64,000 nt of DNA, from NCBI GenBank assembly GCA_030748495.1, contig JASMLX010000007.1:19907-83906 (forward strand), in the 5' to 3' direction. Position numbers and translations under genes: made by a program. Origin of the DNA: Candidatus Poribacteria bacterium. Lineage in GTDB: Bacteria; Poribacteria; WGA-4E; UBA9662. The notes beneath the pieces are model-generated. The model worked only from the letters and a program-made list of their open reading frames with translations, did no database searches and was not told the origin of the DNA. Below are positions 9,450-18,821 of the stretch, one piece after another. Every line of letters begins with the position of its first letter. The first letter of the stretch is position 1.

Positions 9450-10520
9450 TTACCTGAAATCGGGAACGGCGACCGGCGTCCCACCGTTGGCGATCGATTC
9501 TTCTGATACTAACCCTGGAACGGTGAAATCCAGGGCACGGTAGACGTTTAGGGGAGGTGGTGTGCCGTTAAGGAGGGCGTCGATAAAGTCTCTCAATTCG
9601 AAGTATTCACCCGTGACGCCGGCGGCCTGGGCCTCGGCTGAAGGATTGGTCCATCGATCGGGTAGAAATTCACTTTCAAAGTTGGAAAACGGTTGCCACG
9701 CTTCGCCTTCAATCGAGATCTTGGGTTGGTCACCGAATCCTCGTGTTCCCTCGTAACAGGCTTTGGTGCCTTGAAGACTAAAGTAGCTGTTGGCTGGGCG
9801 AGTAGAGAGCATATCGATCCGGATCTTGATTAAGCAGTCACTCTCGGTTTTGCACAGCATCAGCACGGTATCTTCCATGGCGTGTTCAGGGTCGGTGTGT
9901 ATGCCGGTACCCAAAGAGCAGACGCTCTTCACCCGTTCACCGAACCAGTCTAGCACCGGTCCCAGGCTATGGGTGGCATAGTTGCAGCGGTTGACGCCCA
10001 CCTGCCAGTAATACCGCCAGGTTGGATTTCCCTGTCCATCGTGGTGAAGAGATTTGATGTCGTGGACATACTCACCTTCACCGAAGTAGATGTCGCCAAA
10101 AACGCCCTGCTGGACCATATTACGAATCAGTATATTCGACTTTTGGTAGCAGAGATTTTCGGCCATCATATATTGGGCCGAACTGCTTTCGACCGCCTGC
10201 ACTAATTCAGTACACTGATCCAGCGAAACCGCGGCCGTAACCTCGCTAATCACATGCTTACCCGCTTGCAGGGCCTGAACCGACTGGGGAACATGCAGGT
10301 TCTCCGGCGTAGCCAAGACCACGATATCGACCTGATCCAGCAGGTCGTCGTAGTTGGTGAATCGTTGTTTGATCTGATACTGATCGCCAATCTGATCCAG
10401 CGCGGACTGATCCAGATCGCAGATGGCGGTTACCTCTGTTTCTGCCATAGCGGCAAAGGGGCTAAAATAGGATCGACCTCGACCCGCGCCGACAATCCCG
10501 ATCCGAAATTTTTCACTCAT
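9450..10520 (-). CDS. Gfo/Idh/MocA-family oxidoreductase
   Basis: A 356-residue dehydrogenase. The nucleotide-binding loop is RIGIVGAGRGRSYFSPF (residues 6-22), beta-2 ends TAICDLD, and ATPENLHVPQSVQAL follows. The usual EKP is replaced by HVISEVTAAVS, so the lysine that normally acts in catalysis is a threonine here. This variant occurs in some subgroups but could alter activity. The C-terminal domain has NRCNYATHSLGPVLDWFGE with the conserved His region. Its ribosome site (TAGGAG) is formed by the stop codon of the gene upstream, which points to translational coupling. Substrate unknown. Confidence 0.9.
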   Translation of the reverse strand: MSEKFRIGIVGAGRGRSYFSPFAAMAETEVTAICDLDQSALDQIGDQYQIKQRFTNYDDLLDQVDIVVLATPENLHVPQSVQALQAGKHVISEVTAAVSLDQCTELVQAVESSSAQYMMAENLCYQKSNILIRNMVQQGVFGDIYFGEGEYVHDIKSLHHDGQGNPTWRYYWQVGVNRCNYATHSLGPVLDWFGERVKSVCSLGTGIHTDPEHAMEDTVLMLCKTESDCLIKIRIDMLSTRPANSYFSLQGTKACYEGTRGFGDQPKISIEGEAWQPFSNFESEFLPDRWTNPSAEAQAAGVTGEYFELRDFIDALLNGTPPPLNVYRALDFTVPGLVSEESIANGGTPVAVPDFR

Positions 10521-10531
10521 CTTCGTTTCTC

Positions 10532-11533
10532 CTATTCCATTTTGGTAACTTTGACCGGTTGACCGGTTCTAGCCGACTCGACGCCCGCTACCAGCGCAGC
10601 AACGGTTTTTGCGCCCTCAATAACGTCAATCTGCGGTTTTGTCCCGTTGAGAACACAGCTCAGAAAGTGATCCACTACCGCCTCGATAGCATCACCTTCG
10701 CTTGTCACCTCGATCGGTTCCGGTTCTCCCTGACGATAGATCCGGTCTCTCCAAATGGTGCCTTCGGTACCGTAAATGGAGAGAAGTCCCTCTCCCATGC
10801 CGTGGCCGCGACAGCCACTGCTAGCCAGAACCTTTCCCAGACATCCGTTCTCAAACTGAAAGGTGAAAATGTAACAGTCGTCCAGAGGGAAGTCTGGCAA
10901 GGTATCACCATTAGCGTAGGCGTGTACCTCCACGATTTCCGAATCGACCGTCCAGCGCAGAAGATCTAAGGGGTGGCATCCACCACCGATCAGAATATTC
11001 TGCGGATTTTTGGGATCCGACCGCCAGGTCATCGGGGTATAGTAAGAGCGCATATCGTGGATGTAGCTGCCCTCGACGAAAAATGCGCGCCCGATTTGCC
11101 CCTGATCGTAGATCTGCTTGATCCGCTGATAGATCGGTTGAAAACGCATGAATTGGCTGGCCATGAAGGTTAACCCCGTCTGCTTAACCTTCTGGACCAA
11201 CGCGTGACAATCCTCCAGATTATCGGTTAGCGGTTTTTCACACAGGACATGCTTGCCGGCCTCCAAAGCGGCCAAGGCGTGTTCGGCATGCAGATGGTCG
11301 GGGCTACAGACCATGGCAATATCAATCTGATCGTCAGCCAGCAGTTGACTGATGTCGGCATACTGCTGATAGGCTTTATCGGCAGATGAGACTTTGGCTT
11401 CGGTACCGTCAGGTGTGTTGTCAGTTTGGCAAAAGCCCATCATCTCGATTTGTAGGTGTTGACAAAACCCTTGAATATATCCATTTAAATGGACATCATC
11501 GCCAATGAAACCGACGCTTAAACGCTTCTTCAT
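10532..11533 (-). CDS. Gfo/Idh/MocA-family oxidoreductase
   Basis: A 333-residue dehydrogenase with a degenerate N-terminal loop (SVGFIGDDVHLNGYIQGF) rather than a textbook GxGxxG, a clear EKP motif (KHVLCEKPLTDNLED, near residue 100) and the C-terminal GGGCHPLDLLRWTVDSE segment. AAAGGAG nine bases before the ATG is a strong ribosome site. It is the first gene of a tight pair with the next dehydrogenase (11-base gap), so the two enzymes probably act on the same pathway. The weak glycine motif may indicate altered cofactor binding, but the overall length and EKP motif support a working enzyme. Confidence 0.9.
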   Translation of the reverse strand: MKKRLSVGFIGDDVHLNGYIQGFCQHLQIEMMGFCQTDNTPDGTEAKVSSADKAYQQYADISQLLADDQIDIAMVCSPDHLHAEHALAALEAGKHVLCEKPLTDNLEDCHALVQKVKQTGLTFMASQFMRFQPIYQRIKQIYDQGQIGRAFFVEGSYIHDMRSYYTPMTWRSDPKNPQNILIGGGCHPLDLLRWTVDSEIVEVHAYANGDTLPDFPLDDCYIFTFQFENGCLGKVLASSGCRGHGMGEGLLSIYGTEGTIWRDRIYRQGEPEPIEVTSEGDAIEAVVDHFLSCVLNGTKPQIDVIEGAKTVAALVAGVESARTGQPVKVTKME

Positions 11534-11831
11534 GCTTGTTCTCCTTTAATTTAGCACGGTAAAAGACTTTACCAAGTGGTCGAAAATTGTGTTAAAGACC
11601 TCAAAGTACGGTTCCAACCGGGCTAAACCATACACCTTAACTCAAGCTCAAGTCAAATCCAAGATACGGACAACCTGTTAGCTAAACTTGTTAGCGAAGC
11701 GACATCCTCAACTCGATAGCCAAACTAAGCCCATCGGCCTGAGATGGAAGCCATCTCATAGCTCAGCCTGGTGTCGATTCACCTCTCCTCAACTGGACAC
11801 CAAAAGTACATGCACTAAGAACGCAAATACA

Positions 11832-12740
11832 TTAAGCATCGAGGTTTTTGCTGGTCGCTTTACGATAGCCGATAACAGAGAGGCTATTATCAGCATCTAT
11901 TTCAACAACTGCATAGGCGTTATTTTCTTCGCCCTCTCCCACCACCACTGCTTGAAGTGTATAGTAGTGGATACCATTAATACGGTTATACTGTCCCGCG
12001 TGTTGGTGACCATGAAAGACGGCCCGGACCTTTCCTGAGGCCTCCAGTAGGCCTCTGACTTCCGGCGCATTATTGATGTAGTGGGTGCCTACGCCATCCA
12101 ACAGTTGGTGCACAAAAACGATAGTCGGAAACGAACTGGCATTCAACTGTTGTTTTAGCCAACCGAGTTGGTTAGCCGGAATATTGGCCTCGGTCCAGTC
12201 AAAGTTGCCGTGGTCGTAGGCCTCACCGTCAGAGCGAAAGTTGGCATCTAAGACGATAAACTGAAACCCGGCCAAACTAAAGTTGTAAAACGTTGCCTCT
12301 GGTGAAATGCCGGTATTGGTGGTCTCAGATAGAAACTGAGACTTGGAGATACTGTCCAGATCGTGGTTACCCAGTACATGATAGGTTCGTTCAACACCGC
12401 TGCGGAAGACGTTTTCGATAGAGCGCAAATAAGAGAGCGTCAAGGTCTCATTTGGCGGACTGTCTTCATCCTTGAAGTCACCCAGTTCTATTAAAAAGTC
12501 GACCTGCTGTCGCTTCATGAAATCGACACACTCTTTGACTTTGGCCAGAGATTGACGATAGTAACGGCTTCCTTTGCTATCAACGTCGGCATAATGCGGA
12601 TCCGTTACCATACCAAAACGTAATTTAGGGGTTGTTGTGGCAGCATAAGTAGATGTTGAGATCACGGCGGCTCCAACGGTGGCTGACGATTTAAAAAAGT
12701 CTCTTCGGTTGATTATCCATTCTATGTTTTGTGAATCCAT
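11832..12740 (-). CDS. Tat-exported calcineurin-like metallophosphoesterase
   Basis: A 302-residue enzyme. Residues 11-17 (NRRDFFK) form a twin-arginine signal followed by a hydrophobic stretch ending near STYAA, so export by the Tat route is likely. The metallophosphoesterase motifs follow in order: MVTDPHY (Asp47, His49), ELGDFKDED (Asp88), VLGNHDLDS (Asn125, His126), IVFVHQL, and HGHQHAGQY near the C-terminus. The family hydrolyses phosphomonoesters or phosphodiesters with a two-metal centre; sugar phosphates or nucleotides outside the cytoplasm are plausible. It stands alone between two gaps of about 300 and 540 bases. Confidence 0.88.
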   Translation of the reverse strand: MDSQNIEWIINRRDFFKSSATVGAAVISTSTYAATTTPKLRFGMVTDPHYADVDSKGSRYYRQSLAKVKECVDFMKRQQVDFLIELGDFKDEDSPPNETLTLSYLRSIENVFRSGVERTYHVLGNHDLDSISKSQFLSETTNTGISPEATFYNFSLAGFQFIVLDANFRSDGEAYDHGNFDWTEANIPANQLGWLKQQLNASSFPTIVFVHQLLDGVGTHYINNAPEVRGLLEASGKVRAVFHGHQHAGQYNRINGIHYYTLQAVVVGEGEENNAYAVVEIDADNSLSVIGYRKATSKNLDA

Positions 12741-12813
12741 ATCTTACATATTACCAGTTGAAAAATTACCAAACCCAGGACAGTGGTTGTGTGTCTAACC
12801 CCACCCCAACCCG

Positions 12814-12828
12814 CCCCTTACTAAGGGG
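12814..12828. repeat. Palindromic repeat, copy 1 (CCCCTT-loop-AAGGGG)
   Basis: CCCCTT, three-base loop, AAGGGG, embedded in a C-rich left flank (ACCCCACCCCAACCCG) and a GAGGGAG right flank. Similar palindromes occur at 13220, 36813 and 53163, so this appears to be a small dispersed repeat family. Confidence 0.55.
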
Positions 12829-13219
12829 AGGGAGCACGGGCGATATGTCGGGGAGAGAAAATCCAGTTTCGCCATGGTCAAATATCATAGACCTACACTA
12901 ATCCTATACCGTAGGAGCCAAGCAAACTTCGTCCCATTGGTTTTACCAGCAACTGGCTGTTGGTCATCGACCCACCTTTGATGATCGACTCCTCTGCTTT
13001 GCCCAAGTGGGCCAAATTATCAATATCTTATTGGGCCAAGCAGCCAACTTCTTCTCAATCATCATCTTAGCGCTACAACAATCGTTTTTGTCACTCGAAC
13101 ATCCTCTCATCTGCTTGGTCCTTACAAACATATATACCATGTTTCCCTGCACCAAATATATAGGTCTCAAAACCAACATTATTGGCAGTACTTCATGGAC
13201 GTTCCGTCTACTCCTAACT

Positions 13220-13243
13220 CCCTCCCTTTACCAAGGGGAGGGC
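13220..13243. repeat. Palindromic repeat, copy 2
   Basis: CCCTCCCTTTACCAAGGGGA followed by GGG forms an imperfect stem (CCCTCCCTT against AAGGGGAGGG), then CCGGGGTGAGG. Same family as the palindrome near 12814. It sits about 30 bases past the caspase/PEGA gene's 3' end and could also act as a transcript-end hairpin. Confidence 0.55.
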
Positions 13244-13277
13244 CGGGGTGAGGTTCTGCCTGCGGTAAGCCCCTCAA

Positions 13278-15317
13278 TCAAAACCGCATCGCCAACCGAA
13301 TGTTTGGTGATTGCGGGTTGGGCTTAGCGACAACCTCGAAACGGGGTGTGGGTGTCACCTGCTGGACAATGGAAGGTGACTTGAGCCTAGTCAAATAGGT
13401 ATGGGCCAAATTTACACCCCAAACCACCGCAACCCTGATGGCAAATGACCTCTCTGTAGATTGGGCCTTCTTGACCTGATTATAAAGGACTTTGGCTTCA
13501 TCAAATCGTGGCTCATCAAATTCATCTGGAGTAAAGGCCTCTCTGTAAGTGCCAACAAGCGTATCGTAGTCAGCGATTGCTTTAGTCGCCTCCCGATGCG
13601 CATTTCGAAACCTCCAGACGGAGCCGGCCGCCGTTACCATAAAGACTGATCCCCAACCGCCCCGACCACCGTGGAATTGCCCCCAACCCGGCACCAGCGA
13701 AGAGCTCCAGAGCATACCCATCCGACGTTTTATCCTGTAACCGGGTCTGAGTCGCAGGTCGAAAGAGAGATCTGTTTCGCCGTTGGGAGGAAGGGAAACG
13801 GCCTCCATTGGTTGGGTATATGCCGGTCCGCCACTCAATTGGATCGCATGCTCACCCGGTGGTAAATTAAGGGTGGAAGGCGTGGTGCCCATCCGCTGCT
13901 CGTTTACCATTACAGTTGCGCCGGAGGGAGACGAAGTCACACGCAGACTCGGTGGTGTTGGCAGGTCGAACCACACACTTTGATCACCCGGCGAAACCTC
14001 CACCGTTTTGGTTTCTGACGGTTGGTAATCGCCGTAATCGAGGCTAAAGCGTTTGCTCACTTTCACCTCATGTCTGCCTAAAGGGAGTTGGCTTTGGTCG
14101 AATGGGGTCGTGCCGACCCTCTGGCCGTCGATGAAAACGTCGGCCCGGGAAGGATTAGAACTGATAGATAGGCGTAGGGTGGGATAGACGAACTGCTTAC
14201 TATTTTGCGCATAGACCTTGATCACGATGGCCAAGGTCTTGACCCCATTTCGGCTTTGCAAATTCAGGCGGGCGTGCAAACGGATCTCGACCGTCCCATT
14301 CTGCACCGAACTTTTCAGCTTCTTGGCTTGATCGACCGGCACAGCGAAATCCCACGAAGAGTCGCGCAACGGAGTATCCTGTTTCGTACTGATTGTGGCG
14401 TTGGGAAAGGTCTCCTCTTCAGCATCGTAGGCGCCCAGATCGAGATCGAGTTCCCCTTCATTAAAGACAGGATCGGCCTCGGTCAGCGGTTGCAGCGCCT
14501 GCTGGTAGGCCTCCTTTCTGGTCCGTACTTCGGCCTCCAGTTTGGAGCTAATCTGACGGACCTCGCGGTTATATCGGTTGGTGGCATCTCTCCCCCGCTG
14601 TTTGTCGCGATCGACACGTGCTTGATAGGCGACTTGCTTTTCGAACTCCCCCTTTCCAGGCGTGCGGATCCGTTGCGGTTTTGGGATGGCTGCGATCTGT
14701 TCCTCGATCTCGCTTTCGACTTGCGGACGAACAGCATCAATCTGCAATCGGATCTGCTCCGCTTTATCCAAGGCTTCGCCCAATGACATCGAAGCGGCGC
14801 GTTCGGCCTCCCGTTTTCGGCGTTCGGCTTCGATCTGCCGCTGGAGACGTTCTTTCCTGGCCTGTTCCTGGCGTGCTTGTTGCCGCACCTCCTGATCACG
14901 AATAGCTTGTAGTTCGCGTTGACGTGCCTCTTGCTGGCGTTGTTTCTTGGCTTGCTGCTCACGCATCTCCTCTGCCTCCTGGTCAGCTTTGGCCTGGCGC
15001 AGTCTATTCTCTAGCTCTGCTTGGCGGCGTTTGGTTTCGGCAATTTCAGTAGCATCCTGGCTTCGTTCCGCCCGATCGCGATCTTGTTGGATTTGTTGGA
15101 GTTGCGTTGCCAGGGACTCGGTTTCAGCGCTCAATCGAGACAGACGTTCCCCTTCACGGTTGGAGGTCAAAATAATCTGGCCCGAGACGTTGGCTCTCAT
15201 GCGCGGATTCTGTTTTTTGCCGTTTTGAAACGCCCAGGTTTGAACCGATTTCGAGGTGTAGTTCGACGCTTCCGATGCGGAGACTACACCGTCCCCCGTT
15301 GTCGTCGGCGCGGCCAC
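13278..15317 (-). CDS. Coiled-coil/PEGA/membrane C-terminal part of a frameshifted caspase-like protein
   Basis: This 679-codon frame opens with a GTG at 15317 but is best read as the continuation of the caspase fragment upstream. Its first residues (GDGVVSASEASNY) complete an N-G-D-G loop that follows the p20-like domain in bacterial C14 proteins. Residues 55-190 form a Gln/Arg/Glu-rich coiled coil. Two PEGA domains follow at about 380-452 (ADVFIDGQRVGTTPF) and 456-522 (ATVMVNEQRMGTTPS). A C-terminal module has LVPGWGQFHGGRGG and a hydrophobic segment, like DUF5683-type membrane-associated domains. One extra G in a run at 15293-15297 separates it from the upstream frame. On its own it may be untranslated. 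Confidence 0.75.
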   Translation of the reverse strand: MAAPTTTGDGVVSASEASNYTSKSVQTWAFQNGKKQNPRMRANVSGQIILTSNREGERLSRLSAETESLATQLQQIQQDRDRAERSQDATEIAETKRRQAELENRLRQAKADQEAEEMREQQAKKQRQQEARQRELQAIRDQEVRQQARQEQARKERLQRQIEAERRKREAERAASMSLGEALDKAEQIRLQIDAVRPQVESEIEEQIAAIPKPQRIRTPGKGEFEKQVAYQARVDRDKQRGRDATNRYNREVRQISSKLEAEVRTRKEAYQQALQPLTEADPVFNEGELDLDLGAYDAEEETFPNATISTKQDTPLRDSSWDFAVPVDQAKKLKSSVQNGTVEIRLHARLNLQSRNGVKTLAIVIKVYAQNSKQFVYPTLRLSISSNPSRADVFIDGQRVGTTPFDQSQLPLGRHEVKVSKRFSLDYGDYQPSETKTVEVSPGDQSVWFDLPTPPSLRVTSSPSGATVMVNEQRMGTTPSTLNLPPGEHAIQLSGGPAYTQPMEAVSLPPNGETDLSFDLRLRPGYRIKRRMGMLWSSSLVPGWGQFHGGRGGWGSVFMVTAAGSVWRFRNAHREATKAIADYDTLVGTYREAFTPDEFDEPRFDEAKVLYNQVKKAQSTERSFAIRVAVVWGVNLAHTYLTRLKSPSIVQQVTPTPRFEVVAKPNPQSPNIRLAMRF

Positions 15318-15516
15318 GCAGACCGTCGATCAGATATTTGGTGAAAATGCCGTGCCGCGATTTCGGATCCTCGTAAGCCACCTCATTGAGTCTGCACGAC
15401 GACAGCATCACCCGCCCTTCTGCTTGCTGATCGATGAAATTGGCCAGATCATTCCCCATTTCGCCGCTACCCGACTTGTCTTTCCGCGCTCCACTGTGGC
15501 AGGCGTCGAAAAACAT
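15298..15516 (-). pseudogene. Caspase-like domain, segment with catalytic Cys (between stop and frameshift)
   Basis: From the GTC-ATG after the amber codon this reads VMFFDACHSGARKDKSGSGE, containing the C14 catalytic cysteine (DACHSG). It continues with VMLSSCRLNEVAYEDPKSRH and GIFTKYLIDGLRGRADDNG, the usual end of the caspase-like fold. At the G-run on the minus strand (15293-15297) the frame must shift by one base to continue into the NGDG loop of the next part. An ATG immediately before FFDACHSG could in theory restart translation but has no good ribosome site. It is a middle exon-like fragment of one ancestral gene spanning 13278-16029. Confidence 0.75.
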
Positions 15517-15519
15517 GAC

Positions 15520-16029
15520 CTAAATTTTGGCTTGAGTTCGATTCATGGTCCGATCGAAACGCGATCTAGCCACGGCGGTGTCTGCCACGATATTGCGTCG
15601 TGTGTCGCGAGTGAGAAAGTAACTTTCGTCCTCCTCCTCAATCCCGTGTCCGGAAAATAAAATGAAAATCGTGTCCTTTTGGTCTGCATTTTCCTCCAGC
15701 GATTTGAGGGCGACCAGAATGTCTTCCCGGTTCGGTTTTATCTCCGTGTCGTCGGTAATTAGACGGACGTTGCCTGTTTTAAATCCGCCGAAATTTTCGT
15801 CGATCAGCAGCTCATACAGTTTTTTAGCATCGTTGACGGCGAAGCGGAGATCGGTAATACCGTCGTCGTTGTAGTCGTTGATGCCGATGATGACGGCCCA
15901 TTTGACACCGCCTGACTGGGTGGTGTAGCGATCCTTGACCTTGAAACCTTTATTGTCCTGGGCTAGTGTTAATCCGCTACAGATGGCGAAGATCGACACC
16001 GCCATGACAACGCTTTCCCAGTGCTGCAT
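15520..16029 (-). pseudogene. Caspase-like (C14) protein, secreted N-terminal part ending at an amber codon
   Basis: The start at 16029 is chosen because GGAG lies nine bases upstream; the frame is open to 16053. A signal peptide follows (MQHWESVVMAVSIFAICSGL, then TLAQ). The caspase-like domain starts with WAVIIGINDYNDDGITDLRF and has the catalytic His in FILFSGHGIEEED. The frame ends at a TAG inside the strand before the catalytic Cys, in RTQAKI-stop-VMFFDACHSG. Everything after the stop is in the same frame, so a single base change removed the Cys half. The intact ancestor would have been a secreted or envelope-anchored C14 protease of about 930 residues with coiled coil and PEGA domains. 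Confidence 0.8.
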
Positions 16030-16240
16030 GGTCGTCATCTCCATTTCTATCATCTCTATTCGTCATTTTGAACTGAGTGTATCCCAATTCCGCTACTTTT
16101 GCAACAGTCCAGACCAAAAAGCCATTAAGAATTACGCCTATAAGCCTATCTTATAAAACAGTAGTCTGGCAGGAGCAGAAAACGAAAGCTGCCAACTTCT
16201 GGTCTGAGGCGAGTTTAGCTGCTAAACAGGGTAATTTTAC

Positions 16241-18559
16241 TCACGCTAACCGGTATGTCTGCCCCTGTTCTGCGGGGAATTCAACTGTTTGGCGGTCGAT
16301 TTGGGTAGCCGTTACTTCCCGGCCATCAATCGCCTGCACGGTTAGGCTACGGTCAGCGCGAACCCGACAGACGTCGGTATAGCTAACGTGGATCTTGGCC
16401 TCTTCGATTGTCTGGTCAGACCAGATCATATCGACCTCAAAACCGCCTCTGGCACGAAGACCGGAAATTTCACCCTTCGGCCAGGCTGAAGGTAGCGCTG
16501 GCAGCAGATGAATGAGCCCGGCATGACTCTGCAGCAACATCTCCGCTATGCCTGCTGTTCCTCCAAAGTTACCGTCGATTTGAAATGGCGGATGGGTATC
16601 AAACAGGTTGGGCAGGGTACAACGGGTCAATAGATCTGTCAGGTGCCGATGCGCTGTTTCACCGTTTTCCAAACGGGCAAAGAAACTGACTAACCAGGCC
16701 CGACTCCAACCGGTATGCCCTCCACCGTGCGACAGTCGATAATCCAGCGATTTTTTGACCGCTTCGGCTAACTCTGGTGTGCCGCTAAGCGTAATCTGCC
16801 GTCCCGGATGCAGCCCGTACAGGTGCGACATATGGCGATGTCCCGGCTCCGGCTCGTCGTAGTCTTCGATCCACTCTTGCAAACGACCTGTCTCTGCGCT
16901 GATTTGCAGAGGGGCTAGATCGGCCAGTGCGCTTGCAACACGCAGTCGAAAGTCACCTTCAAAATCGGGCTCCTCCCGGCGGATCTCATCGATAGCGGCT
17001 AAACAGTTGGTGAAGAGATCGTGGGCAATTTGTAGACCCATCGTTGAGCCGTAGGTAAACATGGAGATGGTACCGTCTGCCTTTTTGAACCGATTTTCTG
17101 GAGAGTGGGAGGGATTGGTAACCAGTTTCCCTGACACCGGAGTCTGTTCGGGCGCCCGCACCAAAAAGTCGAGCATAAACTGGCTACCACCTTTAATTAA
17201 CGGATAGGCGACCTCTCTCAAAAATTGGCGATCTCGACCGAAAGCGTAGTGCTCCCAGGGATGCCGGCAGAGCCATGGCCCCCCTACCGGCCAAATGCCC
17301 CAGATGCCGTCGGCGGGAACGGTAAAGCCCCAAGTATCAGATAAATGATGCACTGTCCAGCCACCTGCGCCGTAGTGAATGCGGGCTGTTCGACTACCCT
17401 CCGGAACCAAGCTCTCCATATAATCGAACAGGGGAAGGTGACACTCAGCTAGGTTACAGACTTCGGCCAACCAATAATTCATCTGCAGATTGATATTAGT
17501 GTGGAAATCACTGTTCCAAGGGGCGTTCAGATACTCGTTCCAGACACCTTGCAGGTTGGCCGGCAATCCGCCCGGACGAGAACTGCCCATTAACAGATAG
17601 CGGCCAAACTGGAAATAAAGAGCGAAAAGCTGATGATCAACGCCTCCGTTTTGTAACGCCTCTAACCGCTCATCTGTCGGTAGATCTGAAGCCTCACCCA
17701 ACTGGAGTTGGACACGGCGAAACAGTTTCCGGTGGTCGGCGATGTGGCGCTGACGAAGATCTGCTTCACGTTCGCTGATGAGCCGGGAGAGCGCGTCGGA
17801 ACAGATTTGGCGTGGGTCAGCAGAGGTGTCGTCCTGATTAACGTAGCTGGTGGCCGCAGAAAAAATGAGCGTGGTCTCTTTCGCCTGTTGGATTCTCAAC
17901 TGTCCAGCCGTGGTTTGTGGTTGACCATCGGTAGACAGTATCTGGAGATGACCTTCAAAGCGAAGCCCTTCAACACCAATTTGCCCGACTAGCGCAACTG
18001 TGTCGGAGGCTAGTACCGCACAGTCGGCACTCTGCTCTCGAGTCAGTTCAACGGTGAACGTGGTCGGGGCTGTGGTGGTAACTCGAATTACAATCACTTG
18101 ATTCGGAGCCGAAGCAAACACGTCTCGTTGGTAGGTCACACCGTCTATCTGATAGGTCGTTGTGGCTACACCCGTATCCAGATCCAGTTCCCGCCGATAA
18201 GCGCTCGCCTTATCCGCTGACTCGATATCGTCGAAGATCAAGTTCAAATCGCCAAGTGTCTGGTAGGAGTCGATACGGCAGGGAAGCCCCATCATGGTTT
18301 CGGCTGCCAATTCGGCGGCGGCTTCATTCTGACCATCGAACAGAAGTTGCCGCACTGTGGACAAGGCGTCCAGTGCTTGCGGATTATTACGGTCGGTCTT
18401 TTTGCCATCCCAAACGGTCTCTTCGTTGATCTGAATCCGCTCTTGCTCAATTCCTCCAAAAACCATTGCGCCCAGTCTGCCATTGCCGACGGGGAGTGCT
18501 TCGACCCATTCATTTGCGGGTTGTCGATACCAGAGCGTTAAATCAGTCTGCTGTTCCAT
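16241..18559 (-). CDS. GH95-family alpha-L-fucosidase
   Basis: A 772-residue glycoside hydrolase. The N-terminal domain has the typical [20 protein letters not shown] and [20 protein letters not shown]. The (alpha/alpha)6 catalytic domain has [16 protein letters not shown] followed by NINLQMNYW (Asn355 and Asn357, matching the activating asparagines of GH95), HSPENRF (Glu488, probable general acid) and [15 protein letters not shown] (Asp662). The enzyme removes alpha-1,2-fucose by inversion. No signal peptide is visible although many relatives are exported, so it may act on imported oligosaccharides. It is isolated by gaps on both sides and fits the sugar-dehydrogenase-rich context. Confidence 0.93.
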   Translation of the reverse strand: MEQQTDLTLWYRQPANEWVEALPVGNGRLGAMVFGGIEQERIQINEETVWDGKKTDRNNPQALDALSTVRQLLFDGQNEAAAELAAETMMGLPCRIDSYQTLGDLNLIFDDIESADKASAYRRELDLDTGVATTTYQIDGVTYQRDVFASAPNQVIVIRVTTTAPTTFTVELTREQSADCAVLASDTVALVGQIGVEGLRFEGHLQILSTDGQPQTTAGQLRIQQAKETTLIFSAATSYVNQDDTSADPRQICSDALSRLISEREADLRQRHIADHRKLFRRVQLQLGEASDLPTDERLEALQNGGVDHQLFALYFQFGRYLLMGSSRPGGLPANLQGVWNEYLNAPWNSDFHTNINLQMNYWLAEVCNLAECHLPLFDYMESLVPEGSRTARIHYGAGGWTVHHLSDTWGFTVPADGIWGIWPVGGPWLCRHPWEHYAFGRDRQFLREVAYPLIKGGSQFMLDFLVRAPEQTPVSGKLVTNPSHSPENRFKKADGTISMFTYGSTMGLQIAHDLFTNCLAAIDEIRREEPDFEGDFRLRVASALADLAPLQISAETGRLQEWIEDYDEPEPGHRHMSHLYGLHPGRQITLSGTPELAEAVKKSLDYRLSHGGGHTGWSRAWLVSFFARLENGETAHRHLTDLLTRCTLPNLFDTHPPFQIDGNFGGTAGIAEMLLQSHAGLIHLLPALPSAWPKGEISGLRARGGFEVDMIWSDQTIEEAKIHVSYTDVCRVRADRSLTVQAIDGREVTATQIDRQTVEFPAEQGQTYRLA

Positions 18560-18821
18560 CTGCTTGTTACCTCATGTGGTTGTATGTTGTCAGTCGTTTT
18601 GTTACATGTTGACGAAGTATTAGTGTTTATCTCGCCTTATTATGATCTAACAATCTAAATCACGCAAGTTTTACCGCTTCAGCTATCTCTTATCGTATCT
18701 AGGGATAAGGGTAACGATCGCCATAAGCCGCTTGCCAGATCTCTTTAGATCTTGTTACAATTAGTTCGACCCTCCTCTATTAAAATGCGCGTGTTAAAAT
18801 CAAGGGACAAGTAGAACTGAC

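Larger units (their letters stand above)
12741..13277. other. Gene-free stretch with two palindromic repeats
   Basis: About 540 bases between the metallophosphoesterase start and the end of the caspase/PEGA gene. It holds two copies of a C-rich/G-rich palindrome (12814-12828 and 13220-13243) about 400 bases apart. It also has GAGCCAAGCAAAC (near 12918) and TTGGGCCAAGCAG (near 13031), which resemble the GCTTGGCCCC motif of the repeats around 37.1 and 40.8 kb. Open frames here are not protein-like. Confidence 0.5.

Noticed and set aside
13007..13327. 106-codon plus-strand frame between the metallophosphoesterase and PEGA genes
   Set aside because: It crosses a palindromic repeat and the end of the opposite gene, has no ribosome site, and reads like untranslated repeat sequence.
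14205..14786. 193-codon plus-strand frame
   Set aside because: It is the antisense shadow of the coiled-coil part of the caspase/PEGA gene; the composition follows from the Gln/Arg/Glu-rich opposite strand.
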